DNA of 64,000 bases, from assembly GCF_001693755.1 (NCBI RefSeq), contig NZ_LYST01000043.1:310001-374000 (forward strand). Reading direction: 5' to 3'. Positions within the stretch are counted from its first letter, which is position 1, and every line of letters begins with the position of its first letter. This document shows positions 61,203 to 64,000 of the stretch, in pieces. Source of the stretch: Gilliamella sp. wkB171. GTDB lineage: Bacteria; Pseudomonadota; Gammaproteobacteria; Enterobacterales; Orbaceae. Below the pieces are notes generated by a model that searched no databases, was not told where the DNA came from, and was given only the letters and a program-made list of their open reading frames with translations. A program made the translations under genes and the position numbers.

Positions 61203-62408
61203 TTAGAATTGGTAAATTAAACCAACACCTAACACATCTTTAGTACCTGGTTTGTAAGGGTAACGACCATTAGAGTCACGAGCTGTGTTATTTTCAGCTC
61301 CAATATCACGCTTATCAAGTAGATTAAATTTATATTCTACAATAGCACTAAAGTTTTTATTTAAATCATAAGTTGCGCCAAGTGAAACATATTTAGCCAA
61401 ATCACGACCTTGTCTATGAGTATCATCATAATATATGTCGCCAGTATTACTATTTTTATGTTGTACATAAGCTAAAGAAGGTGTTAGACGACCAACTTCT
61501 AAATCAATACCATATTGAGCAACCAATTCAATACCTTTAATTTTTGGATTATGATGATGGTCTTCATCATATTCGCGATAATTATTGAATTTAGATTGGA
61601 AATAAGTAGCAGCTAAATATAAATTATAGTTGTCATATTTAATACCTGCCCCCCAAGTCTTAACATTTTTGGTACCACCATAAATATCACCATCTTCATC
61701 GCGGTAAGCTTTGCCTTTACCAGATGTTTGCGCGTAACCAGCACCAGCAGTTAAACCTGTATCAAAAATACGCCATTGAACATTTGCACCAAATGCTTCT
61801 CGACTATCCCCAGAATAACCTGAAAAATCGCCATCTTCATCATAGTTAGCTTTGAAACGTTTACCATCATTAGTTGCTGAATTATCACCGTTATCAGCAT
61901 ATTGTAATGCAAAGCTAACATCATCAGTTAAACCAAAGAAATTATTATTACGGTAAGTTGCAACCGCTTTAGTTCGACTAGAAAGTACATTCCATGCATT
62001 ATTTGCTGCATCGCCACCAAATTGTGGTAATACGTCGGTATAAGCTGTAATTGCTTTTAACACACCATCATTACGACCATAATCGAATGAACCAAAATCA
62101 CCAAAGTTTAAACCAGCAAATGCATAACGCACTTCGTTAGATGAATTTTTACCAGCGTTTGCTTGGTATTCCCAACGACCATAACCCGTTACACTGTCAG
62201 TAATTTGAGTTTGACCAGACATACCTAAACGAGCAGAAGTATCATCACCTTCACCATCTTGATTACGATCAGTGATGTTGTTAGCTGCTTTTACACGACC
62301 ATAAAAGTCAACTTTATTACCATCTTTATTCCAAACTTCGATAGATGCATTTGCGCCAGCTGCAACTAAAAGTGCAGGAATAGCGATTGCTAATAGATTA
62401 CGTTTCAT
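61203..62408 (-). CDS. general porin (OmpC/OmpF-like), copy 2
   Basis: A 401-aa paralogue of the porin at 59748-60893: almost the same signal peptide and first strands, the same loop DVLPQFGGD, and the final LGVGLIYQF. Differences lie in the external loops, several rich in Asp/Glu/His (DEDGDFSGYSGD, EYDEDHHHNP), so surface exposure and ion preference may differ. Both copies have their own promoter interval and terminator. Tandem paralogues allow alternative expression. Confidence 0.93.
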   Translation of the reverse strand: MKRNLLAIAIPALLVAAGANASIEVWNKDGNKVDFYGRVKAANNITDRNQDGEGDDTSARLGMSGQTQITDSVTGYGRWEYQANAGKNSSNEVRYAFAGLNFGDFGSFDYGRNDGVLKAITAYTDVLPQFGGDAANNAWNVLSSRTKAVATYRNNNFFGLTDDVSFALQYADNGDNSATNDGKRFKANYDEDGDFSGYSGDSREAFGANVQWRIFDTGLTAGAGYAQTSGKGKAYRDEDGDIYGGTKNVKTWGAGIKYDNYNLYLAATYFQSKFNNYREYDEDHHHNPKIKGIELVAQYGIDLEVGRLTPSLAYVQHKNSNTGDIYYDDTHRQGRDLAKYVSLGATYDLNKNFSAIVEYKFNLLDKRDIGAENNTARDSNGRYPYKPGTKDVLGVGLIYQF

Positions 62409-62700
62409 TTTTTACCCTCACGGTTATTTTAATATTGACACTATCCATTAAGTCATGTGTCATTTGTACAAAAATCATTCATCCAAAAACAATAGTACTT
62501 CTATTATTTTCATCTACTTTTTACAGTACCGTAAATTATGTATAAATTTTTTTTAAAATCAAGAGAACTTTTTAGTAAATAAGATGTCTAACCTTAAAAT
62601 CACACCTGTTTGATTATTTTTTAATCATTATTTCAATAAAATCTATACAAATCGTTTTTTTAATAAACCTAGTAAGCGAATGGTTTACAATTTAATCATA

Positions 62701-64000
62701 TTAAAAATTTGCATTGCGTGGAGTTCTTGGAAAAGGAATAACATCACGCACATTTTGTACACCAGTAACATATACAATTAAGCGCTCAAAACCGAGACCG
62801 AATCCTGAGTGAGGCACAGTACCATAGCGGCGCAAATCACGATACCACCAATAATCTTCTTTTTTAAGTCCCATTTCATCCATACGTTTATCTAACATAT
62901 CTAAGCGTTCTTCACGTTGTGAACCACCAATAATTTCACCAATACCTGGTGCTAATACGTCCATAGCAGCAACGGTTTTACCATCATCATTCATACGCAT
63001 ATAAAATGCTTTGATATCTTTTGGATAATTTTTAACTACCACGGGTGCTTTAAAGTGTTGTTCAGCTAAATAGCGTTCATGCTCAGAAGCTAAATCAATT
63101 CCCCAGCTTACTGGATTTTCGAATTTAGCATCACAATTTTGTAAAATAGTAATGGCATCAGTATAATCAACTTGTGCAAAATCTGCGTTGATGAAGCTTT
63201 CTAAACGATTAATCGCATCTTTATCGATATGCTGGGCAAAAAATTGCATATCATCAGCACGTTTTTCAAGCACGGTTTTGAAAACATACTTCAACATATC
63301 TTCGGCTAGTTTGGCGTTATCATCAAGATCTGCAAAAGCGACTTCTGGCTCCATCATCCAAAACTCAGCTAAATGACGGGTTGTATTTGAATTTTCTGCT
63401 CTAAAAGTAGGGCCAAAAGTGTAAACTTTAGATAATGCACAAGCATAAGTTTCAGCGTTGAGCTGCCCTGAAACCGTTAAGAAAGCCTCTTTACCAAAAA
63501 AATCTTTATCAAAATCAATATTACCTTTGTCAGTTTTAGGCAGATTTAACAGATCCAGTGTCGAAACTCGAAACATTTCGCCCGCACCTTCAGTATCTGA
63601 TGCGGTAATGATTGGTGTAGAAAGCCAAAAAAAGCCTCGCTCATCAAAAAACTGATGGATTGCTTGAGCAAGTGTATGACGAACGCGCGTAATTGCTCCA
63701 ACAATATTGGTTCTAGCTCTTAAGTGAGCAACTTCACGTAAATACTCAATTGAGTGACGTTTAGCCGCCATAGGATAAGTTTCTGGATCATCAACAAAAC
63801 CATAAATTTCAACTTGTGTTGCTTGCAATTCATATTGCTGACCTTGTCCTGGAGATTCAACAACAGTACCTGTGACTTTGACTGAGCAGCCCGCAGTTAA
63901 ACGCAAAATATCTTGTTCGTAATTCGGTAGATCTTTTTCAATTACCGCTTGGATTGGGTCAAAACATGAACCATCATACACAGCTAGGAACGAAATACCA
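62701..64000 (-). CDS. asnS: asparaginyl-tRNA synthetase, C-terminal part
   Basis: Class II aminoacyl-tRNA synthetase. The window contains the sequence from the end of the anticodon-binding OB domain ([19 protein letters not shown]) to the C-terminus ([12 protein letters not shown]), about 433 residues. The N-terminus lies beyond the right edge. Motif 2 ([18 protein letters not shown]) and motif 3 ([13 protein letters not shown]) are intact. It is upstream of the porins on the same strand. Confidence 0.96.
   Translation of the reverse strand, partial: GISFLAVYDGSCFDPIQAVIEKDLPNYEQDILRLTAGCSVKVTGTVVESPGQGQQYELQATQVEIYGFVDDPETYPMAAKRHSIEYLREVAHLRARTNIVGAITRVRHTLAQAIHQFFDERGFFWLSTPIITASDTEGAGEMFRVSTLDLLNLPKTDKGNIDFDKDFFGKEAFLTVSGQLNAETYACALSKVYTFGPTFRAENSNTTRHLAEFWMMEPEVAFADLDDNAKLAEDMLKYVFKTVLEKRADDMQFFAQHIDKDAINRLESFINADFAQVDYTDAITILQNCDAKFENPVSWGIDLASEHERYLAEQHFKAPVVVKNYPKDIKAFYMRMNDDGKTVAAMDVLAPGIGEIIGGSQREERLDMLDKRMDEMGLKKEDYWWYRDLRRYGTVPHSGFGLGFERLIVYVTGVQNVRDVIPFPRTPRNANF

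Overview
This is an AT-rich chromosomal window from a gammaproteobacterium. Most gene pairs keep enterobacterial order: cpdA-nudF-tolC, metG/mrp, aroK-damX-dam-rpe-gph-trpS, ubiE-ubiB-tatABC, ribE-nusB, gmhA-yafJ, asnS-porin. The proteins align best with Enterobacterales/Pasteurellaceae families, but the low G+C and several missing operon members (yqiB, aroB, ubiJ) point to a reduced, host-associated relative. My best guess is Orbaceae (Gilliamella/Frischella-like gut symbionts). That assignment is inference.

Layout. 1-20.2 kb: core genes (cpdA partial, nudF, tolC, metG, mrp, tpx, uup, glyA) mixed with accessory transporters and regulators (LysR plus two dehydrogenases, a MerR/MFS divergent pair with a perfect palindrome, a class A acid phosphatase, sotB, a large EF-hand membrane protein). 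20.6-29.7 kb: an accessory island made by a tandem duplication of about 5.2 kb. Each unit held a small MutS-domain-I-like protein, a surface adhesin with a C-type-lectin-like tip, a sulfatase/LTA-synthase-family membrane enzyme and a LysE/RhtB exporter. Each adhesin has a (GGCT)n tetranucleotide tract between its start codon and its signal peptide, the hallmark of slipped-strand phase variation. One exporter copy and one sulfatase copy are decayed. 29.8-39.7 kb: gutQ/kdsD, the dam cluster, trpS, trkA, and a TPP-riboswitch-controlled thiamine salvage operon thiM-thiE-thiD. 39.8-47.9 kb: small secreted and metal-binding proteins, a lipoprotein pseudogene, mnmE, a DUF218 protein, tag, an MHS transporter and gor. 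47.9-57.9 kb: hldE, tatABC, ubiB/ubiE, a NadR-like protein with a lost P-loop, a TrmH-like methyltransferase with an eroded motif, nusB, ribE, gmhA and yafJ. 57.9-64 kb: mdtH, mgsA, two tandem general porins and asnS (cut by the right edge).

Functional themes are envelope biology (tolC, porins, heptose synthesis by gmhA and hldE, arabinose-5-phosphate isomerase, Tat export, adhesins), translation factors, and vitamin salvage/synthesis (thiamine, riboflavin, NAD). The most unusual part is the 20.6-29.7 kb island, where phase-variable, modular lectin-tipped adhesins are paired with stand-alone MutS-I-like proteins. No transposase, integrase, reverse transcriptase, tRNA, rRNA or CRISPR array was recognised.
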